In this document: one piece after another, positions 12,040 to 23,643 of the stretch | How positions within the stretch are numbered: the first letter of the stretch is position 1 | Layout of the letters: each line of letters begins with the position of its first letter | Assembly: GCF_002878395.1 (NCBI RefSeq) | Contig: NC_061122.1 | Coordinates: forward strand, 81,935,455-81,999,454 | Direction of reading: 5' to 3' | Length of the DNA: 64,000 bases | Source of the DNA: Capsicum annuum | Taxonomy: Eukaryota; Streptophyta; Magnoliopsida; Solanales; Solanaceae | Position numbers and translations under genes: made by a program | Notes under the pieces: model-generated | Told to the model about the DNA's origin: nothing | What the model saw: the letters and a program-made list of their open reading frames with translations, nothing else | The model's database searches: none

Positions 12040-12224
12040 AGATGTGGATTATTAGACTTTATAGCCTCCTCGTCCTCCCATGTAGTTTCCTCAACTTCTT
12101 GGGTTCCCTACAAAACAATAACTAAATCAACCTCCTTCATTCTCAATTTTCAAACTTAACAATCCAAAATCTCAATTGGAACCTCTTTATACGAGAGGTT
12201 GTCCCTAATCCCCTCCTTTCCTAA
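12040..12224 (-). pseudogene. Chromodomain remnant of element 2
   Basis: On the minus strand, broken frames give a VPIEILD-like block, a KEVDLVIVL-like block and an EETTWEDEEAIKSNNPH-like end. This is the chromodomain at the pol C-terminus. It sits directly against the middle of the integrase core at about 12225, so the intervening integrase C-part has been deleted. Confidence 0.65.
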
Positions 12225-12817
12225 AGGGACTATCGATGATTGATCTCAGATAAAGGGACTCCATGAAGATGGACTATCTTTAAAATATATAACTTGGTGT
12301 AATCCTCAATTGAATATGTGATTTTGATAGGCAAGAAGTGATAAGATTTGGTCATTCTATCTACTATCACCCAAATAGAATCATGTTGACAATGCGTATG
12401 AGGTAAATCCATTATGAACTCCATATTGATTATTTCCCATTTCCATGTAGGAAGGCTAATATCTTGAGCCTTGCCACCAGGTCTTTGATGTTCTACCTTA
12501 ATGTGCCAACAATTTGGATACTTTGTACAATGTCCTTTTTATCCCATTCCACAAAAAGACTTCTATCAAATCATAATATATTTTTGTGGAACCTGAATAA
12601 ATTTAGTATCTAGAACTATAAGCCTAAATCGGGCTCTCAACCCATCTATATTTGACATACATAACATACCTTGGTAGCAGATAATACCACTTTCCCAACA
12701 AGAGAATACTTTGACTTTCTGCCTATGAACTACATCATTCAACTGGAGTAATATGGGGTCACTATCTTGCTTTTGTTTCACCTCAACAACCAACATGGAC
12801 TCATAACTATTTTTCAC
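12225..12817 (-). pseudogene. Integrase of element 2 (C-part deleted)
   Basis: Minus strand. The zinc region at 12817-12566 shows QKVKVFSCWESGIICYQGML and SNIDGLRARFRL. Next come PTWKWEIINMEFIMDLP, in which Glu stands where the first catalytic Asp is expected, then HDSIWVIVDRMTKSYHFLP and IVHLHGVPLSEINHR at 12230. The second catalytic Asp block (SIISDRG-like) has become SEINHR, and the DDE Glu region is absent because the sequence jumps to the chromodomain. Confidence 0.83.
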
Positions 12818-13560
12818 TATAATACTACTTTCATCAGAATATATGATATGAACTCCTAATCATGAAAGTCTATGCACTTCCTTCACAAATTTCTTCTTAT
12901 TTTCTTCTATATTGGCAACACTCCCCATACACAACCTGCTAAGAGCATCACCGACCATATTAGCGTTATTTGAAAGGTAAACACCCTCATATTATAATCT
13001 TTTAGGTGCTAAAATCACCTATTCTATCTAAGAACCAACTCTTTCTAAGTGAAGACGTATTGCAAGCTCTTATGATATATAAATACATCAGCATACACAC
13101 CATAGAGATAATGACACCAAATATTCAAAGCAAAAACTACAGTCGCTAACTCAAGATCATAAGTTGGATAATTTTTCTAATGTGGTTTGAGTTATCTAGA
13201 GGCATAAGTAATCACCTTACCGTATTGCATTAGAGCACAACCAAGTCCAACTCTGGATGAATTACAATACACTACAAATCCATATGTACCCTCGACCAGA
13301 GTCAAAATTAGAGCCAAAGTAGGCTAATCCAGTCATAAAAACTTTTCTCACAATTCTTAAATCGCTAAAATTTGACCTTTTTCTGAGTCAGCCTAGGCAG
13401 CGGGGCCAAAATAGACTCTCTACAAACCTCTTTTAATAACCCGCTAAACCCAATAAACTCCTAATGTCTCAAGGAGCCATTAGTCTAGGCTAACTTTTGA
13501 CTGTCTCAATCTTAAGAGAGTCAACATACACTCCCTCACCAAAAATAATATGACCAAGGA
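12818..13560 (-). pseudogene. RNase H and connection of element 2
   Basis: Minus strand, many frame breaks. Pieces such as VDALSRLCMGSV (about 12940), [19 protein letters not shown] (about 13140) and ASRVGLGCALMQYGKVI (about 13240) follow the RNase H order seen in element 1. No open frame exceeds about 60 codons, so the assignment rests on these blocks and on position between RT and integrase. Confidence 0.7.
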
Positions 13561-14305
13561 AACCAACTGACTTCAACCAAAATTAACACTTAGAAAACTT
13601 TGCATACAACTTTCTAACTCTGAGAATTTGATGAACTAGTCTAATGTGGTCAACATACTCATTCTTACTAAGGAAGTAAATTAGGATGTCTTTTATAAAC
13701 ACAAGGACAAATATTTTGAGATACTGTTTGAACACTATATTCATGAGGTCCATGAATGCTGATGGAGCATTGGTTTGTACAAAAGACATAACAAGAAATT
13801 CATTGTAACCATATCAAGTTTAGAAAGTTTTCTTTAGGATGTCAGATTCTCTGACTTTTAGCCATTTGTAATCCGACCTAAGGTTAATCTTAGAGAAAAA
13901 GGTGGCACCCAAAAGTTGGTCGAACAAGTCATCAATCCTAGTAATGGGATACTTATTTTTGATTGTGACCTTGTTCAATTGGCAGTAATCAATGCATATT
14001 ATAAGGGAATCATCTTTATGACGTGCAAAGAAGACTGGAGCACCCCATGGAGAAACACTAGGCCTGATAAACTTCTTATCTGAAAAAATCCTTTAGCTAA
14101 TTTTTTGACTCTTTCAATTTAGCTAGGACCATTCCATATGGAAAAATAGAGATAGGTTATGTATATGGAAAAAATCTATATAAAAGTCTATTTTCCTATT
14201 GGGAGGGACTCCAGGAAGACATTTGTGGAAGACATCTGGAAACTCATTAGCTATAGGAACTGGCTGAAGAGATGGGGTTTCAGAAGTAAAGTCCTTAAAC
14301 CTCAC
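13561..14305 (-). pseudogene. Reverse transcriptase of element 2
   Basis: Minus strand. The N-part at 14305-14123 gives FKDFTSETPSLQPVPIANEF and GVPPNRKIDFYIDF. The palm at 13789-13583 reads [19 protein letters not shown], then [10 protein letters not shown]. The catalytic pair should be Asp-Asp, but the first is Lys, so the enzyme would be dead even with the frame mended. The end LYAKFSKC leads into the RT connection. Confidence 0.85.
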
Positions 14306-14640
14306 TAAGTGGTAGATATATCATTTCGAAATCATTTTTATAGCTATGAGATATGAGATGAAAAAACCCTTAGGTACACCAAGACTACCTTTCCGCTAGG
14401 ATTGGTTTATCAGGAATTAGAATCTTATAACTCTGGTTCTGTAATCAACTGAAGCATAAATGAATACAACCATTCAATACCTAGAAGAACATTGAAGTCT
14501 ATCATATCTAATTCTACTAAATCAATTATGGTGTCCTTATGATGAACAGAGATAGGATAACTTTGGTAGACTTTTCTAGCTACTATAGATTCTTTGACTG
14601 TAGTAAAAATAATAAAAGGGCATAAGAGTTGTTCAAAACT
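14306..14640 (-). pseudogene. Protease C-part of element 2
   Basis: Minus strand, 14520-14310: MIDFNVLLGIEWLYSF corresponds to the DFDVLLGMDWL block of element 1, followed by protease-to-RT linker pieces. The N-part with the active-site block lies beyond the RTE insertion, near 15400 (VYAFLDLEA, with altered residues). Confidence 0.7.
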
Positions 14641-15345
14641 ACAATAAAAACAACAATAACATACCCAGTGTATTCCTACAAAGTAGGGTCTAGGGAGGGT
14701 AAAGTGTACACAGTCCTTTCTACTACATCAGATAAAGTAGAGAGGCTATTTCCTATACACTCTTAGCTTAGGACAAATAATAGTATAACTAATAAAAAAA
14801 CATAAAAGCAAACTAAAAAAGAGATATCACACTGCTAGATAATAAAGAACACAAGACACCCACACGGTAATACTATAAACTAGATATTTGAAATCATAGA
14901 CATCACCAAAATACCACAAACAAGAGACTACAAGAAACTACAGGAACAAATACAAGTAAAGAACTCTTCCCTACTATTACATATGTAATCCAACCTACTA
15001 ACCCTCTACCCTAATTCGCGTCCTACACATCTTTCTATCAAGGGTCATGTCCTCTATAAGATGTAACTTCTCCATGTCATGCCTAATCACCTCCCTTTAA
15101 TATTTCTTCAGCCTAAACCTACCCTGCCTAAAACCATCTATGAACAACCTCTCACACCTCCATATCGAAACATCTATTCCCCTCCTCATCACATGATCAA
15201 ACCATCACAACCTTATTTTTTGCATCTTATTTTCTACTGAATCATTGCCCACCTTCTCCAAAATATTCTCATTTCTAATTCTATCCCTCTTATTAAGTCC
15301 ATAATCCATCACAATATCCTTATCTCTACCACCTTTAACTCTTGG
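14641..15345 (-). mobile_element. RTE-type LINE, 5'-truncated 3' end
   Basis: Minus strand. The coding end of a non-LTR pol is visible in broken frames at about 15320-15000: [37 protein letters not shown] and DMTLDRKMCRTRIRVEG, all plant RTE/LINE C-terminal blocks. A 3' UTR follows. It ends in a conserved tail (complement of CCCAGTGTATTCCTAC... GGGTCTAGGGAGGGT) with CAA/CAATAA-type simple repeats at 14641-14660, the RTE style of 3' end. The insertion splits the protease region of element 2. A 113-bp copy of the same tail lies at 24143-24255. Confidence 0.82.
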
Positions 15346-15673
15346 ATATGGGAGTTCTTAACTGGGCAACATATCAATGAATTAAGCTTCGAGATCTAAA
15401 AAGGCATACATATTAAGGAATTTTTTTAACATAATAGTGATGACATTAGGGAAGCTCTCTAGGAATGGATGAGAATAAAAGGCATAGAAATGATTCTGAC
15501 TATGGCTTACACTTGAAGTAGTGCCCTTCTAAAAGTTGCATCCTGCTGGAGCTAATGATGAAGTAGTCTGGGGTCTGTTACCCTCATTTCCTTGTCTAAC
15601 AGAGGGACACTCCTTACGCCTGTGTCCTATCTAATCATTTCTATATCTACCTTCCTTACCATATAAAAACTTA

Positions 15674-15808
15674 TTGGGATGATTCTTCTCGCACTAGTTA
15701 CAAGAAAGATGAGTTATGAACCCCTTTGTAACATTATCCCGAGATGATTTTTCTCACACTAGTTATAATAAAGATGAGTTGTGAACCCCTTTGTAATATT
15801 ATCCTGAG
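15674..15808 (-). repeat. Tandem duplication in the gag knuckle region of element 2
   Basis: Two units of about 67 bp, 15674-15740 and 15741-15808, both containing ACTAGTTA, AAGATGAGTT and GAACCCCTTTGTAA. They differ at several positions. Confidence 0.8.
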
Positions 15809-16734
15809 AATGATAAACCTATATCTTACCCTACTGATCATACCTAGTTCTAGGTGTAGGTACACTAGTTGAAGATGGAGCTGGCCTAAATGACTTTTTC
15901 TGAAAGAATGATCGATTGTCATTATCGATCTTAGACCGACTAAACTCATTACCTAAGGTCCTATATTTCTTATTATAAATATCTTCCATATCCTTTTATT
16001 TGTACTTAACCTGCTGTACATAGGTCATGAATGACGATATTCATATCTCAAACCATTATAGCGACCTTTCCCTCCTTAATAAGAAAACAACCAAGTTCAT
16101 GAACAAATAAACTCATCTTGTTCCTTATATCAATAACCATTTCTTAGGCATAGTGAAATAGCTGGGTGAACTTAAGGCCATACTCTCTTACGTTAATAGA
16201 ACCTTACTCCAAAGTAAGAAACTCTTAGGTCATTTCCCCTCTCAACTCACTAGAAAAAAATTCCCTAAGAAGTCTTTATCAAATATGGCCTTATATGAAG
16301 GTGCAATAGCCTCACCTAAATTCTTATTCCACTGATCAAACTAGGTTCTAGTAAACTTTTTTAGTTTGTAAGAAGCAAAATCAACACTCTTCACCTCACT
16401 TACCTGCATTAATTGAAGGATCTTTCGGACTTCCATAGTAAAATTTTTTAGGTCCTTATCCATCTAAGACCCAGAGAACTTAGGTGGGTTTATTTTGGGG
16501 AACTCATAAATCTTGATAGTTATCTGGAATACTCTGAGGAGCTGCATGCACTTCTCCCTAATGATTAACTAGGGTTTTCATACCCTAATCAAGAATTTGG
16601 ATCGCATTAGAAAACTCATAATTGATGATATCATTTTGAGGTTTAAGTGAAGGCACTTGAGAGTTTTTATTCCTTACCCATCATCGGTGTTTGATAGTTT
16701 CACAGGGACGCATGATAAAAAATATGTGCAAAAT

Positions 16735-16739
16735 AAGAG
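16735..16739 (+). repeat. Target site duplication of element 3, left copy (AAGAG)
   Basis: AAGAG directly precedes the LTR start at 16740 and is repeated at 25745-25749 directly after the 3' LTR. Five bases is the usual gypsy duplication length. Confidence 0.88.
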
Positions 16740-18102
16740 TGTGAGACCTTATAAAATTTTGATCATTTTATTATTGACCTTTCCACTATGTATTATTGAT
16801 TTTTGACTTGAATTGTATTTAGGGATGTTAAAAGGATAATTTAGGAAAGTATCAAAATTTTTAGAAGGGGTTTGGGGTCATTTTGAGACCTCGAGTCAGT
16901 GAGGGTCCATGATATTTCCTTGTCATGTAGGTCACCCTCTGTGATATCGGTGTGGTATGTAGGATAACCTCCACGATAAGGTCGTACCATACTGAGGTGC
17001 AAATTTTATCAAGTTTTATTGTTTTTACTTGGGGGTGAGGGACTTTTGGTCCTTTTACCCCTTGTACGACATTTAAACATAAAATAAGCTTCTTTTATTC
17101 AGTTTGTAAAGATCAAAATCATCCATTCTATCTTAAAACTCAAAACCCAAAAAAGTTCAAGGGTTTTACCATGCATTCATTATCTGGGTTCCAAACATCA
17201 AATTGAATTTAAATTCTTGTATATTTTAGGCATGTTTCTCTTCCCTAAACTTTATATTACATTTGGCATAAATTGAATAGATTTTCATGTGATTAAATTA
17301 TGGGTTTTAAAATTGGGATGAGGGGTTTTGGTTGTTAATGATTGAATTACTTGTCCATGTATTGAATTGATTAATTATGCTTTAATTTGGTATCTTTGGG
17401 ACTGAATTGGTACATTATTTAAATGGCTGGAATAGGGGACATGGGTTTCCTAAATTGGATGAATTTTGACTTGGAATTGCATTAACCTCAACCCATTTTG
17501 TGAATTTGATATTAATTATGGAAAATCACATGGTTTAACTTACTTGTGAACTCAATTCATTACATTAATGGATAAATGGATAAAATAATAAATTTGGATG
17601 GCCTTGGTGGCCATGGTTTGGATTTTAATAGAACTTGGGAGTCATTATGGATTGGTTTGGAATGTAAGATTTTGCTTGCAAACATATTTGTATGATGATA
17701 CCAAGCCATAAGTGCCTTAACGAATGACTCCTAGGTTAATGGTTGTAATTATACGCAAATTATTTTAATTTGGGCTTAATGAGGGTTTGTAGCTCACCGT
17801 GAAGGTGTAAGTCCCAAGGGGACAAATACTGGAAACCACATTTGCTAGTATTGGAGGTCTATATAACCACGTGCTTGATACATACTTGATATATATATTT
17901 TTTGGGATGGATATTTCCTTTGTGGATTTAGTTTTCCCTCTTGGATTTTCCTTGGTTCATGCGGCTAACATGCACTGAGGCCCTTTCAGCAGAGGGAGCT
18001 GAACCCATATAGCCCATGAGTGTCTATAGGATGGATCATGCTATACCATACAGATTAAAGGTTTTAAAACTCTCATTCTCATGACCCTTACCCTATATTG
18101 AC

Positions 18103-18146
<44 letters not shown>

Positions 18147-18674
18147 TGTACTTATGGTTTTGACTGATTTCAAGCACAACATTATTTTATCATATTTCCT
18201 GAGTTTTAAGCCATGCTTATCCTACTAACCATCCTTGGACGTTACATCATTTCATAATATAGGGTATGGAGAATTTTCTGTTGCTCCTATACAACATTAG
18301 GTGGATTAACATGTCTCTTGAGTTGCTGTGAAGTGGTGAGCCTTTATTTTCTGGAAGGACTTATCATTTCATTATTATTTCATTATTGACTTAAAACTTT
18401 TGTATTCTTTTTGGTCATAGTTGGGGGCATGTCCTAACTTAGATATTATTATGTTCTAGGGACTTTCATGGACAGATGTAGGTTGCTTGGTTGTTATTTT
18501 GACTCTCATAGTCTTTATTTGAGCTATCTATTCATCTTTTTATTTCTATATTAATTTGGCTTATGCTTTATTATTATTATTATTGTGCTATTGAGGTTAG
18601 GTTAAGGAGGTGGTCTTTGATCCATGGTGGACTTGGGATACCTATCACGACCAGGCTCGGGGTCGGTTCATGAT
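16740..18674 (+). repeat. 5' LTR of element 3
   Basis: 1935 bp from TGTGAGACCTTATAAAATTT to the CATGAT end, four bases before the primer-site region. It aligns along its length with 23781-25744 and, inverted, with 58746-61710. It contains a (TA)n run at 18108-18142, which is much shorter in the 3' copy. Confidence 0.9.
18108..18142. repeat. (TA)n microsatellite
   Basis: About 17 uninterrupted TA units inside the 5' LTR of element 3. The matching place in the 3' LTR (about 25004-25021) has a shorter, interrupted run. Confidence 0.95.
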
Positions 18675-18679
18675 AAGCT

Positions 18680-18690
18680 TGGTATCAAAG
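18680..18690 (+). other. Primer-binding site of element 3
   Basis: TGGTATCAAAG lies six bases after the 5' LTR end and matches the initiator-Met type site TGGTATCAGAGC apart from one transition and the final base. Confidence 0.82.
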
Positions 18691-18885
18691 AATGGTTTAG
18701 GGTCATTGTGTATCCATAAAGTTATGTCTAGTAGAATCCTTTTTATGGGTTTGTACCGTACCACTCTTATAAGGAGGAGGCTAAAAGATATTTAAGAATG
18801 TTTTCCTTTCTTATATTTTATTTTAGGCTGTAGAGTCAAGTCTTATGAAACTTCTCTAACTTCTGACTTTCTCGTATTTCAAATA

Positions 18886-20100
18886 ATGTCTCCCTAAAGA
18901 TTTAATGTTTGTAAAAACTCTGCTGGGAACTCTATCCTACCTATGAACAATGTAGAGAGGACTCACTTTGTGTATGAAGTGCAGACCCGATCTAGGGTCC
19001 CTACTTCTGATTATGCCACCCTACGTGGAGTTCCACCTATCCTCACTAGTCCTTCTTATGATTCTTAGGTAGAGATACTTATGATGATCCATCTTGAAGG
19101 GACATTCTAATACAGAGTTCTGTTGGTCTATTCATTTGTTTACTCAGTTGGTGGCATCTCAATCTCATCAGTCGAATCCTATTAGTTCTGTTGCTTCTTC
19201 GTCTGAGGTCACTCGGTTTGGTTATTTTCTGAGGTTGAATCCTCCAAACTTTACAACCTCTTAGGTTTAGGAGGATCCTCAAAAGTTTATGGATGAGATA
19301 GAGAAGATTTTTTATGTATGCATGCTACCGATTTTGATGGTCTAGAGTTTGTTGAATATGTGCTGAAAGATGTAGCTTATTAATAGTATAAGGAGAGAGA
19401 GAAATTAAGGGTGATGGTGTAGATATGGCATTATGGGGTGAGTTTTTAGGTTCCTTTCTTGATTATTTCATTTCTCAGGAGATGAGGAAAGCTAAGGCTG
19501 AAGAGTTCATGAATCTGAAGCAGGGTAAGATGAGTGTGAAACAGTATACCTTGAAATTTTAGCAGCTGTCTCATTACACTCCTGAGTTGGTGTCTAGCTA
19601 GAGATCTAAAATGAGGAAGTTTGTTGTTGGGTTGTCTTGTGACTTAGAATTAGAGTGTAAGGCTACAATGTTGAACAATGATATGAAACTCTCCAAACTT
19701 GTAGTTTATATACAACAGGTAGAGGATGAAAAAAAGAAATAGGCAGAGATTAGAGAGAGACAAAATTAGAAGTTTAGGTATTCAAAGAAAGAAGAGGGTC
19801 AGTAAATAGTAGAAAAGATAGTAGACAGAGGACCAAAAAGAAGAACTGGGGTAATTCTTATTCGTCTTCTAGTGCTCTCTTTTCTAAGCCTTCAGGTGAT
19901 TGTGGTTTTTAGGCTAGGAGTGGTCCTACAACATAGGGTGCCCAGTCTAAGCTAGTAGAGCTTAGTTAGCCCCACCATATCCCTTTTGTTATTATTGTGG
20001 GAAGAATCACCATGGATATTGTGAGTAAAGGAGAAATCGGTACTATAACTATGGTCAAATTAGTTATATACAACGAGACCGTCCATCATCTAGGGCTGCC
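18886..20100 (+). pseudogene. gag of element 3
   Basis: Start codon probably ATG 18886. Pieces in changing frames: HFVYEVQTRSRVPTSDYATL (about 18965), DFDGLEFVEYVLKDVAY (about 19330) and AEEFMNLKQ-like and VKQYTLKF-like blocks (about 19500-19560). A knuckle-like PYCYYCGKNHHGYCE lies near 19975-20025, with a second, decayed YYNYGQISYIQRD block after it. Many stops. The order equals that in element 1. Confidence 0.78.
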
Positions 20101-20118
20101 ACTAGGGCTAATAAAGTT

Positions 20119-20520
20119 TTGGTTACCACATCTTTAACTCCTGTACCAAAAAGTGCTAATTTTTGTACTGGTACTGGCCAAAATTATTCTATGCACTTTC
20201 TACTTACCAAGAATCTGAGGCATCTCCAAATGTTGTTACTGGAATATTATATCTTTTTTTCCCATGATGTTTATTATTTGCTTGATCCGAGTTCTACCCT
20301 TTTTTATGTGATACCCTATGTTGTTGTGTATTTTGGTTTTGGTCTGGAAAATATTTTTGACCTCTTTTCTATTTCTACTCCAGTGGGTGATCTTATAGTT
20401 GCTAGAAAAATCTATAGGGGTTGTGTGGTGTCCATCTTTCACAGAGGGACATTGCTGGATTTGATAGAGTTTGATATGATAGATTTTGATGTTATTTTAT
20501 GGATGAATTAGTTTTATTCA
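20119..20520 (+). pseudogene. Protease of element 3
   Basis: The active-site part is degraded (LLDPSSTLFYVIPYVVV, about 20275-20330). After it come ISTPVGDLIVARKIYRG and FDMIDFDVILWMN, the second half of the RVP_2-type protease. A frame near 20119-20511 is open but joins an unrelated N-part to the protease, so its Met is not a real start. Confidence 0.78.
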
Positions 20521-20639
20521 TGTGATGCTTCTCTGAATTATAGGAATCGAAGGCCAATTTTCAATTTTCTAATAAGCCATTATTAGAATGGGAGGGGAGT
20601 ACCTAAGTACCCATAGGGCATTTTACTTCCCATCTTAGA

Positions 20640-21414
20640 GCTCAAAAATTGATTTCAAATAGGTTTTTATATCATCTAGTTTGGGTTAAGGATTCTAACT
20701 TTGAAAGACCTTCTTTGCAATCTATTTTTGTGGTTAATGAGGCTCCTAAAGTGTTTTTTTATGATCTTCCTAGAATTTCTCCTGATAGGGAAGTAGATTT
20801 TGGGATTAATTTTCTACTATATGCTAGACCTATTTCCTTTCATCCTTATAGAATGGCTTCGACTAAACTAAAGGAGCTAAAAGAGAAATTGAAAGATCTT
20901 CTTAATAAGGGCTTTATTTGTCCTAGTATTTCGCCGTGGGGTGCTCTTATTCTTTTCGTGTGAAAGAAAGATGGATATCTTTGTATGTGTATAGACAATC
21001 GTCAATTGAATAAGGTGATAGTGAATAATAAGTATCCTTTTTCTAGAATTAATGATCTTATCAATCCACTTTAGGGTTCTAGATGCTTCTCTAAGATTGA
21101 TCTTCATTAGGGTTATCATCAATTGAGAATTAGCAAGGTTGAAATTCCCAAGATTGCTCTCCGAACCCAGTACGGTTACTATGAGTTTTTGGTGATGTTA
21201 TTTAGATTGACTAAAGATCTGGCTCTATTCTTGGATCTTAAGAATTGGGTTTTCAGTAAGTTTTGGATTTGTTTGTGATAGTCTTCATTAATGATATCTT
21301 GGTGTACTCAAAGAGTGAGGACAATCATGCCAATTACCTTTGAATTATGTTGGAGACTCTTAAGGACTAGAAATTATATGTGAAATTTTCCAAGTGTGAG
21401 TTTGGCTGAATGTT
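20640..21414 (+). pseudogene. Reverse transcriptase of element 3
   Basis: PRISPDREVDFGINFLL, KELKEKLKDLLNKGFICPS and WGALILFV, then a TGA at 20961 and [27 protein letters not shown] and GYHQL follow. The catalytic block reads FINDILVYS: Asn (AAT, 21290-21292) replaces the first Asp of the pair, a single G-to-A change. Inactive on this residue alone. Confidence 0.87.
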
Positions 21415-22180
21415 GTGACTTTTCTTAGGCATGTCGTTTCTACTAAGGGGATTATGTTTGATCCATATAAGGTTGAGGCAGTTAAGAAATGGCCTAGACC
21501 CATGACTCCAATCGACATCAGGAGCTTCTTGGGCTTGCTGGGGTATTATAGAAGGTTTGTGAAGAGTTTCTTATCTACTGCTTCTACGTTGACATGGTTG
21601 ACTCAGAAGAAGGTTAAGTTCTTACGGTCTGATGCTTATGAGGGTAGATTTGAGAAGTTGAAGGATAAGTTGACTTCTGCACTAGTTTTGACCCTGCCTA
21701 AGGGTACTAATGGTCTTGTTGTGTTCTCTAATGTATCCCATGTGGGACTGGGTTATGTCTTAATGCATCATAGTAAGTTATGTCCTATGCTTCTAGGTAT
21801 CTTAAGGTTTGTTAGAGGAATTACCCAACTCACGACTTAGAGTTGGAGGCTGTGGTCTTTGCTTTGAAGATCTGGTGCCATTATTTGAATGGGGTGCATG
21901 TAGACATCTATTTGGATTATACTAGCTTGCAATATGTTTTTGCATAGAAGGAGTTGAACCTCAGGCATAAGAGGTGGCTTGAATTTCTTAAGGATTACGA
22001 CATAAGCTTACACTACTACCCAGGTAAAGCTAATGTTATCGCTGATGATCTTAGAAGGTTGTCTATGGGGAGATTATCCCATATTATTGAGGAGAAATGA
22101 GGATTGGTAAAGGACATTCTCAAGTTGGCTAACTTTAGAGTCTATCTCTTGGACTTGAAGATGGGGAAGTAATTATTGAT
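21415..22180 (+). pseudogene. RT connection and RNase H of element 3
   Basis: TFLRHVVSTKGIMFDPYKVE and FLGLLGYYRRFVKSF open the connection (21415-21600). RNase H follows with [18 protein letters not shown], where Asn replaces the first catalytic Asp, then [19 protein letters not shown] in a shifted frame and a [10 protein letters not shown] block. The tail LHYYPGKANVIADDLRRLSM leads to integrase. Frame shifts lie near 21780 and 21890. Confidence 0.83.
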
Positions 22181-22289
22181 GAAGTGGTCAAATCATATCT
22201 TGATGCTAAAGTGAAGGAGAAATAGATTTTAGACCACATACTTTTGTAGATTAAGGATGATATGGGTCAACAAAAGGTTATGGTTCTCG

Positions 22290-23279
22290 ATATTTGAGGA
22301 GATGGAAACTTAAGGTATCAAGGTCGGTTATGTGTTCCTGATGTTGATGGGATGTGGGAAAGGATTTTAGTCGACGCTCATGAGTCCAGATATACAGTTC
22401 ATCCAAGCTCGACTAAGATGGATCATGTCTTGAAGGAAATCTACTAGTGGAACACCATGAAGAAGGATGTGTAAAATTTTGTTACTAAATGCATGGTTTG
22501 TCAGCAAGTCAAAATCAAACATTTGAGGCCTAGAGGCATGTCTCAAGAGATAGAGTTGCCTATGTAGAAGTGGGAGATGATCAATATGGATTTCATTACA
22601 AGTCTTCTACGGTCTCACAATTAATATGATTTTATTTGGGTAATTATGGATAGGATGACTACGCACACTCACTTTTGGCCCGTGAGGACTAACTACTAAA
22701 GAGAGGATTTTTCTAAATTGTTCATTCAAGAGATTATAAAGTTACATAGTGCACCCTGTCCATTATTTCAGACTGAGGTACACAATTTTCATCCTACTTT
22801 TGGTGTTCAGTTCAGAAATATCTGGGTATGCAAGTAAACCCTAGCATCGCTTTCCAAGATCAAATAGATGGGAAAGTAAAGCATACTATTTAGACTTTGG
22901 AAGATATTCTAAGGGCTTTGTGATTGATTTTAAAGGGATTTGGGTTGATCATTTGCCTCTTATTGAGTTTGTGTATAAAAACAATTATGATTCTAGTATT
23001 CAGATGGTTTCTTTTAAGGCTCTTTATGGTAGGAGGTGTAGGTCTCCTATTGGATGGTTTGAGGTTTGTGAGACTAGGTTTTTTGTCCTTGATTTAGTTC
23101 ACCCACCCATGGAGAAGGTAAAAGTGATTATAGAAAGAATTAAGACTGCCCAAAGTCGCCAAAAGTCTTATGCAAATATTAGGCGAAGAGAATTGGAGTT
23201 TAAAGTGAATGATTGGGTATTATTAAAAGATGTCTCTTATAAAAAGAGTCATGAAGTTTTGGAAGAAGGGAAAGCTCAG
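22290..23279 (+). pseudogene. Integrase of element 3
   Basis: Zinc region: YQGRLCVPDVDGMWERILVD, YTVHPSSTKM and FVTKCMVCQQVKIKHLRP (about 22310-22530), with both Cys residues retained. Core: KWEMINMDFITSLL (first Asp), a decayed second Asp region and FHPTFGVQFRNI-like wording (about 22785). The frame from 22920 gives [35 protein letters not shown] and KTAQSRQKSYANIRRRELEF, the end of the core and the start of the C-domain. Many stops stand at Gln or Trp positions. Confidence 0.87.
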
Positions 23280-23643
23280 TCCCCGTTATGTTTGTCCATA
23301 TTAGATTTTGAGAAAGATTGGGAATATTGCTTATAAGTTGGATTTGCCTATGAGTTTGGGGTATATTCACCCTGTCTTTCATTTGTGCATGCTGAAAAAA
23401 TCTGTGGGTGATCCTTCCTTAATAGTGCCTATTGAGGATGTTCATGTTACGGATTCCTTGTCTTATGAGAAAGTCCCAATTGAAATATTGGATAGGTAAG
23501 TTCATAGGTTGAGGACCATGGACGTAGCTTCAGTAAAAGTACTTTGGAGAAACCAAAAGATAGAAGAGGTTACATGAGAAGCTGAGGAATACATGAAGGA
23601 CAAGTACCCATTTTTGTTCTCTGTGTTGGATGAAAGAGCTTAA
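23280..23643 (+). pseudogene. GPY/F module and full-length chromodomain of element 3
   Basis: ILRKIGNIAYKLDLPMSLGY and HPVFHLCMLKKSVGD (23300-23410) lead to LSYEKVPIEILDR, a TAA at Gln, then VHRLRTMDVASVKVLWRNQK. A TGA (23575-23577) stands where the chromodomain has its conserved Trp, followed by EAEEYMKDKYPFLF. The natural stop is TAA 23641-23643. The domain has normal length, unlike that of element 1. Confidence 0.88.

Larger units (their letters stand above)
15346..16739 (-). pseudogene. gag of element 2 with zinc-knuckle region
   Basis: Minus strand. Gag pieces at about 16430-15950 include KILQLMQVSEVKSVDFASYK and AIAPSYKAIFDKDFLGNFF, then FTQLFHY-like and YVQQVKYK blocks, matching the order in elements 1 and 3. 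Cys/His remnants lie at about 15800-15600 and end HRRKECPSVRQGNEGNR. The knuckle region carries a 67-bp tandem duplication. The upstream end is cut at 16739 by element 3 and continues at 25745. Confidence 0.78.
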
